From the IMG/VR virus record IMGVR_UViG_3300045999_010736, positions 1-29,896 of that record: a DNA stretch of 29,896 nt; one strand, given 5' to 3'. The notes beneath the pieces were generated by a model. It saw nothing but the letters and a program-made list of their open reading frames with translations. It did no database searches and was not told the DNA's origin. Numbering within the stretch: the first letter of the stretch is position 1; each line of letters begins with the position of its first letter. Source of the DNA: a virus. The position numbers and the translations under genes are program-made. Shown piece after piece: positions 1 through 6,046 of the stretch.

Positions 1-607
1 GGGCAGCCTTACGCTTACTTGTGCCGTGAGCAAGAAAGGCTATGGCAACTTTCTTGCCTCGCTTATGGCAAAGCATGCAATCAGCACACGTTACAGTGTC
101 GCTACGTTGTGCGGGACAAACCAACACCGCGTTGCCTGATTCTGTGCGCCACGTTACGCGCTTTTCATCAGACGGCACAACTAGCACGGCCGGCAGATCT
201 GCGGCGATTGCATCATCCACTTGCGCTTCACTTTCACAGCTTACGTTGATTGTGAAGCCGTTACGGTTTGCATAGCGTAGAAGCTGGAGGTTCTCTCCTA
301 GTTTCACGTTGTGGTGAGTGTAAGTGTAGGCGCGCAAGTGAGACACGCTTTCTACCATCCGGCGGATGAAAGTTCTGCTGATCTTTCCTAGTGTGTGTGG
401 AAGATCACCCGCCTGATTGTGACGAAAAGCGGAACTTTCGGGAAGTGCTTTTAACTTTTGAAGAAAGTTAGGAAAGCTTTCCCCACGCTCACCGTTGGTA
501 ACTTTAAGCCAGTGAAGATTCAGCGGTCCCGAACCGGCGTAGCAACCATTATCAAGGAAAGGGCAGGTAGGCGAACACGTAGCTTTTGAAGATGTGCTTA
601 CTGCCAT
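1..607 (-). CDS. Cysteine-rich DUF7227-like phage/plasmid protein (3' end cut by window edge)
   Basis: The frame is open from an ATG at 607 down to the window edge (202 codons, no stop seen). Visible features, N to C: CSPTCPFLDNGCYAGSGPL near residues 11-29, a RHNQAGDLP segment, an AYTYTHHN segment, GFTINVSC, and a C-terminal CPAQ...TCADCMLC...FLAHGTSKRKA. Paired cysteines at both ends suggest a metal site. The whole pattern matches a family I recall as DUF7227, common on phages and plasmids and of unknown function. Such proteins usually end soon after the AHG..K.KA segment, so only a few residues should be missing. An AGGAG box lies just 2 bases before the ATG, which is tight but usable. Family match is from memory. 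Confidence 0.85.
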   Translation of the reverse strand, partial: MAVSTSSKATCSPTCPFLDNGCYAGSGPLNLHWLKVTNGERGESFPNFLQKLKALPESSAFRHNQAGDLPHTLGKISRTFIRRMVESVSHLRAYTYTHHNVKLGENLQLLRYANRNGFTINVSCESEAQVDDAIAADLPAVLVVPSDEKRVTWRTESGNAVLVCPAQRSDTVTCADCMLCHKRGKKVAIAFLAHGTSKRKAA

Positions 608-1362
608 CTCTCCTGTTTTTTTGTTGCCGCTTTTGATTGAAAGATGAAAAGAAAGGTCGGAAAGTTTCACGATGAAGAAAGCAAAAGGAAAGGAAAGAAT
701 CAGGAAAGAAAGAAAGAATCAGCGCCCGTGAATCTGTAGCAGGCAGGCATCCACGCTTGCGCCGCTAGTACGGCAGGAAAGAAAGCGGCGCTGATCTTCT
801 ATGGCGAGGCTGCAGACAATCAGGGCAGCCAGGCCACAGGAAAGAAAGCTGATCCCTTTTGAGAAGGCGAGCATGGCAGGAAAGTTTCAGGAACTTGCGG
901 CGGTGGAATCGCTTCCCTCTCGCCGTTGATAGAAGATTAACCGCACAAGCGGCACAGACTGCCGCAAGCTGGACCGGTGGGTCGATTGGCACACTGCGCG
1001 GCGCTGTGCGCCGCTTTCTGCCGTTGGAACCTTTCACGGCAACCACCGGCAACGGGAGACTGCGCGCAGTAAAGAAAGAAAGCGTGCGCGCGTGAAATAC
1101 AGCACAACGGCGATCCTGTCAAGCCGCGGCGCTTTTGTAGCGCCGCGAACACTGATGGGCTCAAAAGCTAGTCATAGCTTGAAAGCTGCGGAAACCGCCG
1201 CTAGGTATGGGCACACCCGGAAGGGCACCGCGCGCCTTGTGGGGCCTTCTAAAGGGCTCTGGCGCGTGATCAGCGCTCTTTATCGTTCGGGAAAGGATCG
1301 ATTAAGGGCAAACAGTAAGCGTCGCAAACTAAAAGCCGCAAACAATAACAAACAGCGGCAAA

Positions 1363-1420
1363 CAGTAAGCCTCAGGCAAGCTTGCGCAGTAAGCCTCAGG
1401 CAAGCGCGAACAGTAGCTAA
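1363..1420. repeat. 24-bp tandem repeat, 2.3 copies
   Basis: CAGTAAGCCTCAGGCAAGC occurs at 1363 and again at 1387, with a truncated third copy (CAGTAGC) at 1411, giving an exact 24-base period. The period is a multiple of three, so the frame of the doubtful plus-strand ORF is preserved across copies. Confidence 0.85.
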
Positions 1421-1474
1421 CACCGCGCACGCGGCAGAGATGGGGTTGCAAACTCCCGGCGGTGATAAGGATAG

Positions 1475-1523
1475 AGAATTGGCGCGTCAGGGTAAGGGTG
1501 AAGAATTGGCGCGTCAGGGTAAG
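1475..1523. repeat. 27-bp direct repeat, two copies
   Basis: AGAATTGGCGCGTCAGGGTA(AG) at 1475-1496 recurs exactly at 1502-1523, a period of 27 bases. It is a different unit from the 24-bp repeat about 60 bases upstream. Confidence 0.85.
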
Positions 1524-1631
1524 AGCTACAAACAGCGCGTCGCCGGTAAGCCTCTCCAAACCCCGCGGAATCGGGCCGCTAAATATCACCACATTCCCGA
1601 TAGGAGAACCGGGGAATCGAGAGGCTCGAAT

Positions 1632-1670
1632 GATAAGCCAAGCCTATATTACAGATAGGCTCAGCTTATC
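1632..1670. repeat. 16-bp near-perfect inverted repeat
   Basis: GATAAGC-CA-AGCCTAT at 1632-1647 pairs with ATAGGCT-CA-GCTTATC at 1655-1670 around a 7-base loop, with only the central CA dinucleotides unpaired. There is no U tract, so it is not an obvious terminator. It stands just before the iteron-like array. Confidence 0.75.
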
Positions 1671-1688
1671 AATGAGAAGCGGCCCCGC

Positions 1689-1803
1689 TGATACGGATAC
1701 GGATCATGATCAGGGTGCCGATACTGATACGTATCCTGATCAGGCCGTGATACGGATACGGATCATGATCAAACCCCGATACGGATGCGGATCGAGATCA
1801 TGG
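1689..1803. repeat. Iteron-like tandem array 1 (four ~29-bp units)
   Basis: Four imperfect units start near 1689, 1719, 1748 and 1777. Units one and three share an exact 24-base stretch (1689-1712 and 1748-1771). Each unit contains GATACG or a near match, mostly doubled at a 6-base spacing, and the units end in TGATCA-type palindromes (GATCATGATCA). Such repeats are typical binding arrays for a replication initiator or a regulator. No initiator protein is identified here, so the role is inferred. Confidence 0.8.
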
Positions 1804-1815
1804 AAAAAATTCCCT

Positions 1816-1923
1816 TAGATACGACCCTAGCCGGACCCTAGATACGGACCTGGCCGGTTCCAATTTTTTTCTAGATACGAAGCTAACCGGACCTTGACCA
1901 GCTTGATACGCACCTAGCCGGGC
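1816..1923. repeat. Iteron-like array 2 (four TAGATACG...CTAGCCGGAC units)
   Basis: Related copies start at 1816, 1839, 1872 and 1903, with the consensus TAGATACG-NNN-CTAGCCGGAC. The GATACG core is shared with array 1. Together the two arrays carry ten exact GATACG hexamers (1690, 1696, 1726, 1749, 1755, 1778, 1818, 1841, 1874, 1905) plus GATACT at 1720 and GATGCG at 1784. The right end of the array merges into the terminator hairpin. Confidence 0.75.
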
Positions 1924-1940
1924 CTTGAGCCCGGCTTTTT
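1916..1940 (+). terminator. Rho-independent terminator, plus strand
   Basis: AGCCGGGC (1916-1923) and GCCCGGCT (1929-1936) form a perfect 8-bp stem with loop CTTGA, followed by TTTT. It is oriented to stop rightward transcription coming from the repeat region, although the surrounding genes are all on the minus strand. This implies a rightward transcript from 608-1915. Confidence 0.75.
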
Positions 1941-1945
1941 CATGA

Positions 1946-2104
1946 TCACCAGCCATGGCCATCGAACGCGGCCTTGATGGCCGCTTCTTCATCATCAAAC
2001 GGACCACCAATGACGCTTTCATCAGCATCATCGTAGAAATACCACCCCTCAATGAGTTCAGTGCCCTTGCAGGAATCAGCATTGAAGAAATCGATGAGAA
2101 TCAT
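1946..2104 (-). CDS. Small acidic protein of unknown function (52 aa)
   Basis: An ATG at 2104 opens 52 codons ending in TGA at 1948-1946. The product contains GWYFYDDADESVIGGPFDDE followed by EAAIKAAFDGHGW. It is strongly acidic, with a pattern that looks like genuine protein rather than chance. The start lies 2 bases after the stop of the upstream gene (2107), so translational coupling is likely. It is the last gene of the minus-strand run before the non-coding repeat region. I do not recognise a characterised family. A longer overlapping ORF in another frame (1798-2082) is repeat-derived and looks spurious. Confidence 0.8.
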   Translation of the reverse strand: MILIDFFNADSCKGTELIEGWYFYDDADESVIGGPFDDEEAAIKAAFDGHGW

Positions 2105-2106
2105 GC

Positions 2107-2412
2107 TCAAGGCCTCTTGAATTTACGAAGGTGCAGGTTCCACATGCCTGCGCTCATGGTGCCTGGGCGATACAGCACATAAGCAGGCTCAGAGAGCACC
2201 ATGCCGCCCTCTCCATCGTCTACAGGCTCGCTTTCATCAATCCACATGCCCTTGCATTCCCCATCGTCATCAAACACGCCAATTTGGTAGTCACCATCTT
2301 CCATGCATAGCCTCACGTGGAAAATGATGTCTTTCAGGCGAGAGGCATGGTATTGGCCTTGTGTGGGCGCGAAATACGGGCCGTTGCTGTTGTAGTTGCA
2401 GACAAAATGCAT
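2107..2412 (-). CDS. Hypothetical protein with an APTQGQ motif (101 aa)
   Basis: I chose the ATG at 2412; a TTG 15 bases upstream (2427) is the alternative. The leader GCCTGAAACA-ATG matches the start context seen at many other minus-strand genes here. The N-terminus is MHFVCNYNSNGPYFAPTQGQ and the middle is acidic (YQIGVFDDDGECKGMWIDES). The PTQGQ motif recurs in the next gene upstream (FSPTQGQWWSD), suggesting the two are related or bind a common partner. The upstream gene ends at 2417, four bases before this start. Function unknown. Confidence 0.85.
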   Translation of the reverse strand: MHFVCNYNSNGPYFAPTQGQYHASRLKDIIFHVRLCMEDGDYQIGVFDDDGECKGMWIDESEPVDDGEGGMVLSEPAYVLYRPGTMSAGMWNLHLRKFKRP

Positions 2413-2416
2413 TGTT

Positions 2417-2980
2417 TCAGGCTTCAATGATACGGAAATCAGGGTCGTTGTCCTTTTTAATCCACCGGCATTGGTTTAGCTCAGGAAATACGAGAAAGAG
2501 CTTGTCGTGATGGTTTTGCTCGACAATGGCGGTGGTGAGCTTGGTGCCGATGCGGCTTTTGCCCTTTTTGCTGATGGCCAGCACGTTCACTGCGTCTTGC
2601 ATGGTTCTGGGATATATCGAGGGTGGCGGGGCCGCTTTGAGGCGGCCCCTAGACAGTCGGGAAGCTTGCTTTGCTTCCCATTGCTTCTCAAGCCATGCCT
2701 GACGGTCGCTGATGTGCTCAAACAGCGCTACAGGCTCGTCGCTGGTGGGCAGGCTGCAGAAGAACTTCTGGGTGATGTGCTTGCCGGTGCGGGCATTGCG
2801 GAAATCAGCAGTCCAGAGGAAAAAGCCCATCTGGGAAGCCACGAGGCTCACACGGCGCTCCACGTCAGTATTGGAACGATCAGACCACCACTGCCCTTGA
2901 GTGGGGCTGAAGGAATCCATGGTGAAGATCATGCTGGTCATGGCTGTCAGAAGGTTGTGGAGCGTCTCCGCCCCGGACAT
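2417..2980 (-). CDS. Hypothetical protein with an SPTQGQ motif (187 aa)
   Basis: The reading frame runs from ATG 2980 to TGA 2419-2417. The N-terminal part has IFTMDSFSPTQGQWWSDRSN. The middle is lysine/arginine-rich (KQWEAKQASRLSRGR). The C-terminus ends in NQCRWIKKDNDPDFRIIEA. No catalytic motif is recognised. The start is uncertain: ATGs at codons 14, 17 and 21 are possible and none has a clear ribosome-binding site. A terminator-like hairpin lies just upstream (2992-3010), so this gene may have its own promoter or depend on read-through. Shares PTQGQ with the downstream neighbour. Confidence 0.85.
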   Translation of the reverse strand: MSGAETLHNLLTAMTSMIFTMDSFSPTQGQWWSDRSNTDVERRVSLVASQMGFFLWTADFRNARTGKHITQKFFCSLPTSDEPVALFEHISDRQAWLEKQWEAKQASRLSRGRLKAAPPPSIYPRTMQDAVNVLAISKKGKSRIGTKLTTAIVEQNHHDKLFLVFPELNQCRWIKKDNDPDFRIIEA

Positions 2981-2984
2981 GCAT

Positions 2985-3010
2985 AAAGATAAAGCCCCTG
3001 GGCGGGGCTT
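2985..3010 (-). terminator. Probable minus-strand terminator/attenuator
   Basis: AAGCCCC (2992-2998) and GGGGCTT (3004-3010) form a 7-bp stem with a 5-base loop. On the minus strand the stem is followed by TATCTTTAT, a weak U tract. It sits between the 3017-3406 gene and the 2417-2980 gene. Confidence 0.6.
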
Positions 3011-3016
3011 GTCAAG

Positions 3017-3406
3017 CTATTCGACCACGTTGGCGCAAAGACTGGCAACCATCATGGCCTCGCCTAGCTTTGAGCCCTTGGCGATGGGACTACGCCAACC
3101 CTGCCATTTGCCAGGCTCAGTGGAACTAGTGGTGTTCACCTTCAGGAGGGGGCAGCTTACGGCGATGCTGATGGGGGTTTGCACCGACTCACCTTTACAG
3201 GTGCGCAGAGTGGTCCTAACGCCTTCCCCATTGAGTTTCCATTGGCTCCACATATATGTGCATTCACCAAAGGAGCGTTCAGAAGCTGCTGCAGGAGCCT
3301 CTTGCATGATCTTCTCAAGGATGGCTTGCTGACGGGACTGAACAGGCTTTGGCTGCTCCACTGGGGGCAGTTCGGGCAGTGCAGTGGCGAGGAGGATGGA
3401 CAGCAT
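3017..3406 (-). CDS. Putative exported small protein (129 aa)
   Basis: The ATG at 3406 is preceded by TTCCTGAAACC, the recurring start context. The N-terminus, MLSILLATALPELPPVEQPK, is a short hydrophobic stretch followed by a proline-rich linker, compatible with a short signal sequence or membrane anchor. The remainder has SFGECTYMWSQWKLNGEGVRTT, then a cysteine pair around CKGE and SCPLLKVNTTSS, and KWQGWRSPIAKGS. Conserved-looking cysteines fit an exported, disulfide-stabilised protein. I recall similar small secreted cyanobacterial/cyanophage proteins but no named function. A terminator-like hairpin follows the stop. Confidence 0.8.
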   Translation of the reverse strand: MLSILLATALPELPPVEQPKPVQSRQQAILEKIMQEAPAAASERSFGECTYMWSQWKLNGEGVRTTLRTCKGESVQTPISIAVSCPLLKVNTTSSTEPGKWQGWRSPIAKGSKLGEAMMVASLCANVVE

Positions 3407-3457
3407 GGTTTCAGGAAGCGATGGAAGGGCAGAGTTGAGGCAGAGTCAGGAGCAGGG

Positions 3458-3715
3458 TCACATTTGATCGCAGATGCCCATCAGCACTTCGCCCACGTAG
3501 TGCTGCGCTTGGCGGAGCTGATCAAAGGCTGCTGCACGCTCATCACGAGCTTTGTAGTAGGCATCAGAGCCTTGCGGATAGAAATCACGCCCGTTGCACG
3601 TGGCTGCTACTAAGGCATCTACAGCCTTGCCAATAGCGTCGTATGCAGCGGCGTATTCATCACGAAGGGTGGTAGCGCCGGTGCCGTTGAGATGGATGGT
3701 GGGGATGGTGGTCAT
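3458..3715 (-). CDS. Small 'HLNGTG' phage protein (85 aa)
   Basis: I start at ATG 3715 (MTTIPTIHLNGTGATTLRDEY) rather than at further-upstream codons, because the conserved-looking sequence begins there. The body is helical: DEYAAAYDAIGKAVDALVAA, then NGRDFYPQGSDAYYKARDER, then a second helix ending GEVLMGICDQM. The 'IPTIHLNGTG...EY..A' and 'NGRDFYPQG' patterns are ones I associate with small proteins common in cyanophages and other tailed phages. No biochemical function is known to me. It starts 10 bases after the stop of the winged-helix-like gene at 3726-3956. Confidence 0.85.
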   Translation of the reverse strand: MTTIPTIHLNGTGATTLRDEYAAAYDAIGKAVDALVAATCNGRDFYPQGSDAYYKARDERAAAFDQLRQAQHYVGEVLMGICDQM

Positions 3716-3725
3716 GGTGAAAGAG

Positions 3726-3956
3726 TTAGGGGTCGAGAATGATCCAAGACAAATAGTCATCAGAAGAACGTTGTAAACGAATGAAACCACGCTCTTCTAA
3801 TCTTTCCATTGCTTTTATATGGTCATGCACTCTGTTTGCCTGTGACGGACATTTTGGTGCATAACATGGCCTATCAGCGTGTTTCTTCTTGTGATTGAGA
3901 TAGTAAAGAAGAATGTTGCGCTGATTAATGGAAAGTGCGTTTTGCGAGAGATTCAT
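3726..3956 (-). CDS. Possible winged-helix DNA-binding protein (76 aa)
   Basis: The chosen ATG at 3956 overlaps closely with the upstream stop (3960-3958); a longer in-frame start would overlap that gene more. Residues about 8-25 form a helix (SINQRNILLYYLNHKKK). The second half reads VHDHIKAMERLEERGFIRLQ followed by RSSDDYLSWIILDP, which resembles the recognition helix and beta-wing of a MarR/winged-helix fold. A CYAPKCP pair of cysteines lies between. A role as a transcription regulator of the early minus-strand genes is inferred from fold resemblance only. Confidence 0.75.
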   Translation of the reverse strand: MNLSQNALSINQRNILLYYLNHKKKHADRPCYAPKCPSQANRVHDHIKAMERLEERGFIRLQRSSDDYLSWIILDP

Positions 3957-3957
3957 C

Positions 3958-4161
3958 TCACCAGCCAGGCTGCTGAATGCCATTGACAGGCATCAGGCGC
4001 CAGTGAGTGGGGCTCTTGGGATCGAAGTGCACCACCTTCAGCGAGCCTGCAGGCCAGCGGTCGCTCTTGTTCAGGATGGCAAGCGCCATTTCGGCGTAAT
4101 CCTTCGCCCAGTAGCGCTTATCCCAGGGCGAGGTGTAATCAACGTTGATTTGAAGGGCCAT
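3958..4161 (-). CDS. Hypothetical protein (67 aa)
   Basis: The product begins MALQINVDYTSPWDKRYWAK and is rich in tryptophan and proline (DRWPAGSLKVVHFDPKSPTHW). The ATG at 4161 follows a promoter-leader element (4170-4208), so this gene likely heads its own transcript with 3726-3956 as the second cistron. The stop at 3958 almost abuts the next start. No family is recognised. Confidence 0.8.
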   Translation of the reverse strand: MALQINVDYTSPWDKRYWAKDYAEMALAILNKSDRWPAGSLKVVHFDPKSPTHWRLMPVNGIQQPGW

Positions 4162-4169
4162 GATGATCA

Positions 4170-4208
4170 GGAAGTGAGGCTCTCGCCCCGTGAGAAGAAC
4201 TATACAGC
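4170..4208 (-). promoter_or_regulatory. Recurrent promoter plus GNRA-hairpin leader, copy A
   Basis: Read on the minus strand: a -10-like TATAGT (4204-4199), then 9 bases, then GGGGC-GAGA-GCCTC (4189-4176), which folds into a 5-bp stem (one G-U pair) capped by a GAGA tetraloop. CACTTCCTGATCATC and the ATG at 4161 follow. The same arrangement occurs upstream of the genes starting at 4615 and 5103, nearly word for word. No good -35 is visible in this copy. Confidence 0.7.
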
Positions 4209-4216
4209 ATGGGAAG

Positions 4217-4238
4217 GCGGGGCCTTGGGTGGCCCCGC
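4217..4238 (-). terminator. Perfect 8-bp intergenic hairpin
   Basis: GCGGGGCC (4217-4224) and GGCCCCGC (4231-4238) pair perfectly around a 6-base loop, downstream of the 4253-4615 gene and just upstream of promoter copy A. There is no U run, so it may be a factor-assisted terminator or an mRNA 3'-end stabiliser. Confidence 0.45.
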
Positions 4239-4252
4239 TGCCGGCTTAACAG

Positions 4253-4615
4253 TCAGTCACAAAGAGCAGTCTTAATGCCGGTGTTGGCAGCATTGCGCCA
4301 CAGTTCGCGAGCTTCCACCGCATCGTCGATGCGCTTGCACCACAAGTCTTTGCCCCATTCATGCATGGGACCATGGGAGGGGCTGACGTAGTTCTTCCAC
4401 GTGCGGCAACGGAGGAAGGCGTGCCAAAACTTGCCGTTGTGCTTGAACACTTCCAGGATCACATCGCTGTTATCGCCGATGAAGGTCTTGAAAATGATGG
4501 TGCCGGTGCCGCCGCAAGCGAAGCAATCGCCGTTTGCGACGTGGCTGAAATGAGGAAGCTTGCCGGTGCCGCCGCAGTTAGGGCAGGTGGCGGTTTCGTT
4601 AATGGCGGTAGTCAT
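4253..4615 (-). CDS. DnaJ-type zinc-finger protein (120 aa)
   Basis: ATG 4615 is preceded by CATCCTGAAAGCC and by promoter copy B. Residues 11-14 and 31-34 form two CxxCGGTG knuckles (CPNCGGTG and CFACGGTG), the CxxCxGxG zinc-binding pattern of DnaJ/Hsp40 cysteine-rich domains, here separated by 16 residues. The C-terminal half (about 45-120) has no recognised domain: ILEVFKHNGKFWHAFLRCRT, then CKRIDDAVEARELWRNAANT. There is no J-domain, so it is not a full DnaJ. It could bind a host chaperone or nucleic acid, but that is a guess. Confidence 0.88.
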   Translation of the reverse strand: MTTAINETATCPNCGGTGKLPHFSHVANGDCFACGGTGTIIFKTFIGDNSDVILEVFKHNGKFWHAFLRCRTWKNYVSPSHGPMHEWGKDLWCKRIDDAVEARELWRNAANTGIKTALCD

Positions 4616-4620
4616 GGCTT

Positions 4621-4661
4621 TCAGGATGTGAGGCTCTCGCCCCGTGAGAGAACTATACAGC
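4621..4661 (-). promoter_or_regulatory. Recurrent promoter plus GNRA-hairpin leader, copy B
   Basis: Minus strand: TATAGT (4657-4652), 8 bases, GGGGC-GAGA-GCCTC (4643-4630), then CACATCCTGAAAGCC and ATG 4615. The match to copy A covers more than 25 consecutive bases with one single-base gap. Confidence 0.7.
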
Positions 4662-4716
4662 AAAACGGAGCGAGGCTTGAGGCCCCTCTCTTGGCTTTAT
4701 ATATCGTTACAAATGG

Positions 4717-5103
4717 TCAGTCCCAGTGATTGATGCGTTGCTGGCGTCCGTCCCAAATGCGCATGGTGCGTTGCAGCTTGCTGTTCCAGAGCCACTCAGT
4801 GCCATCAGAGTGGGTTTTGATGCGGAAGCTCTTGATGGGAGCTTCTACCAGCTCGCCGCCTTGGTTATCGGCGCGGTTCTGGAACACCAGCTTGGGCTTG
4901 CGAGTGAGGTTGGGCACGGCATGGCCACCTGCAGGACCGTGATCTTCTTCGCAGCTTTCGATTTGCTGCACCCAGGCAGTCTTCTCAGTGCAGCGCACCA
5001 CAACGTAGAAATCCACGATGGTCATGGAATAACCCCATGACGACGTGAGGATGGTGCCGGGCTGGAGCTGGGCGCCTTGGAGGGGAGGAGCGATGAGGGT
5101 CAT
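4717..5103 (-). CDS. Hypothetical protein (128 aa)
   Basis: ATG 5103 follows promoter copy C and the CTTCCTGATCGTC start context. The N-terminus is MTLIAPPLQGAQLQPGTILT, then a beta-rich segment (SMTIVDFYVVVRCTEKTAWV) reminiscent of small SH3/KOW-like barrels ('PGTIL.....DFY.VV..T...W'). The C-terminal half is basic (RKPKLVFQNRADN; FRIKTHSDGTEWLW). The next gene upstream (5161-5373) has the same style ('IGDLVDLYDF...YTVIKL'). Fold suggestion only; function unknown. Confidence 0.83.
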   Translation of the reverse strand: MTLIAPPLQGAQLQPGTILTSSWGYSMTIVDFYVVVRCTEKTAWVQQIESCEEDHGPAGGHAVPNLTRKPKLVFQNRADNQGGELVEAPIKSFRIKTHSDGTEWLWNSKLQRTMRIWDGRQQRINHWD

Positions 5104-5110
5104 GACGATC

Positions 5111-5153
5111 AGGAAGTGGTGAGGCTCTCGCCCCGTGAGCAGAATCTTACAGG
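5111..5153 (-). promoter_or_regulatory. Recurrent promoter plus GNRA-hairpin leader, copy C
   Basis: Minus strand: a -35-like TTGCAG (5172-5167), 17-base spacer, -10-like TAAGAT (5149-5144), 9 bases, GGGGC-GAGA-GCCTC (5134-5121), then CACCACTTCCTGATCGTC and ATG 5103. This copy has the most recognisable sigma-70-type spacing. Confidence 0.7.
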
Positions 5154-5160
5154 ATGGGCG

Positions 5161-5373
5161 TCAGGGCTGCAAGCTTTCGATGCGGAATGGCCCTAATCGA
5201 CTGCGGCGCAAGGCTTTTTCTTTGACGAACTGTTGGCTGCCCATTTTGGTGTTGCGAATTTTGTAGAGGGTGCCGCCCGTTTCGTGCGGGAGCTTGATCA
5301 CGGTGTATTCGCCTCTCCATTGCCGAAAGCCAAAATCGTAGAGATCGACGAGATCACCAATGGAGAAGGCCAT
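5161..5373 (-). CDS. Small basic protein, possibly SH3-like (70 aa)
   Basis: MAFSIGDLVDLYDFGFRQWR opens the protein from ATG 5373. The spacing of hydrophobic residues (IGDLVDLYD, EYTVIKLP, TLYKIRNTKM, QQFVKEKALR) suggests a small all-beta barrel such as an SH3-like fold, followed by a basic tail RRSRLGPFRIESLQP. A TATAG sequence 12-16 bases upstream (5389-5385) may be the -10 of its promoter. The family is not recognised. Confidence 0.8.
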   Translation of the reverse strand: MAFSIGDLVDLYDFGFRQWRGEYTVIKLPHETGGTLYKIRNTKMGSQQFVKEKALRRSRLGPFRIESLQP

Positions 5374-5517
5374 GGTTAAGAAATGCTATAGGATGTGGGC
5401 GCCCAATGATTTTCTTCATCGAGGCGTTACCCGCTACGGAGCAGGCGGTGAGGGCTGGGCCTCGTGAAGCCCAGTCCAGCTCTTTCTTGAACCATTTTCC
5501 TGAAGCCAAGAAAATGG
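5374..5517. other. Intergenic stretch with two hairpins
   Basis: CTGGGC (5455-5460) pairs with GCCCAG (5469-5474). ACCATTTTC (5491-5499) pairs with GAAAATGGT (5510-5518), and the second arm runs into the stop codon of the 5518-5817 gene. Neither is followed by a clear U run on either strand. They lie downstream of that gene and probably cap its mRNA. Confidence 0.5.
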
Positions 5518-5817
5518 TCACTGGGCTTCAAACTCATCAGCGATGGCTTTCAACTTTAAGCCGTCAGCAAGGTTGTAAAGGTATGCCTTTGAGTGATGGC
5601 TGCTCATCTGATCCGCAGCAGCACGAAGGGCGGCAGCAATGCTGATCTTGTGCTCATAACATACATTTGGTTCATACACGCCAACGGCGGCATCTAAAAC
5701 TGCTTGAGCGGCAGGTGAAAGCGGTGGAGCAATTGCATGCTTGCCTATAGCTACTAAAGCCTCATGCTTTTCGTCAGTGAGGCTGCTTTCGTAAGAATCG
5801 CCCAAGATGCTAATCAT
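5518..5817 (-). CDS. 'LSPAAQAVLDA' family protein, paralog 1 (99 aa)
   Basis: The ATG at 5817 overlaps the stop of the upstream gene (ATGA), so I prefer it to the longer in-frame start at 5865. The core is PPLSPAAQAVLDAAVGVYEP, then ISIAAALRAAADQM and the C-terminal LKAIADEFEAQ. The genes at 6047 and 6247 repeat the same plan (LSPAAL/LSSSAQ..., AA.RTAADQV/AALRAAVDEV, IADELKVQ/IANEIELQ). I recall many such small helical proteins in cyanobacterial and cyanophage genomes, without a known function. This copy has an N-terminal extension of about 30 residues and one extra helix. Confidence 0.83.
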   Translation of the reverse strand: MISILGDSYESSLTDEKHEALVAIGKHAIAPPLSPAAQAVLDAAVGVYEPNVCYEHKISIAAALRAAADQMSSHHSKAYLYNLADGLKLKAIADEFEAQ

Positions 5818-6032
5818 TTGTCCAGCTTTTTCACGAGGGTTTTGAGAGCTTTGTATTCGCCCCATGTGAGGCTGATAGTTTGATGCCGACTTGTAGCGTT
5901 CAAATGAGCATCAAAGCCTTCGCCATTGTGCCATAGGCTCACTTCGATGAAATCATCATTTCTTGCGCAATGATCAAATTGCGTTAGGAGTGCGAATGCT
6001 GTGTCGAGCTTGTAGAAATCAATGTCAGACAT
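5814..6032 (-). CDS. Hypothetical protein (72 aa)
   Basis: ATG 6032 opens MSDIDFYKLDTAFALLTQFD. The middle contains DDFIEVSLWHNGEGFDAHLN, a segment with alternating beta character, and the C-terminus is TWGEYKALKTLVKKLDK. The gene sits between paralogs of the 'LSPAAQAVLDA' family and is coupled to the downstream one by a 4-base ATGA overlap. No family is recognised. Confidence 0.8.
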   Translation of the reverse strand: MSDIDFYKLDTAFALLTQFDHCARNDDFIEVSLWHNGEGFDAHLNATSRHQTISLTWGEYKALKTLVKKLDK

Positions 6033-6046
6033 TGGAGTTGATTGTG

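Larger units (their letters stand above)
608..1688. other. Non-coding repeat- and hairpin-rich region
   Basis: I see no convincing gene in this stretch. The left part (about 610-720 and 770-890) is purine-rich on the plus strand, with CAGGAAAG at 701, 774, 837 and 877. Three GC hairpins share the same arm sequence: GCGCCGCT/AGCGGCGC at 759-791, GCGGCGC-TGT-GCGCCGC at 998-1014, and CGCGGCGC/GCGCCGCG at 1125-1147. Long ORFs exist on both strands (for example plus 1092-1658), but their products are strongly basic, low in complexity and cross the repeats. The region separates two minus-strand genes and may hold an origin, packaging site or non-coding RNA. That role is inference. Confidence 0.6.

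Noticed and set aside
765-1052. Minus-strand ORF of 95 codons
   Set aside because: Arginine/cysteine/proline-rich product across GC hairpins, no start signal and no family resemblance; most likely a by-product of GC-rich sequence.
1092-1658. Plus-strand ORF of 188 codons through the repeat region
   Set aside because: The start is a GTG without a ribosome-binding site. The product is strongly basic, low in complexity and repeat-derived, unlike its neighbours. A plus-strand terminator downstream leaves a transcript possible, so the region is reported as non-coding with caution.
1689-1803. CRISPR-like repeats
   Set aside because: The 24-29-bp units follow one another directly, with no spacers of normal length and related sequence throughout; iteron-type repeats fit better.
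1798-2082. Minus-strand ORF of 94 codons
   Set aside because: It runs through the iteron-like array and overlaps a much better small gene (1946-2104) in another frame.
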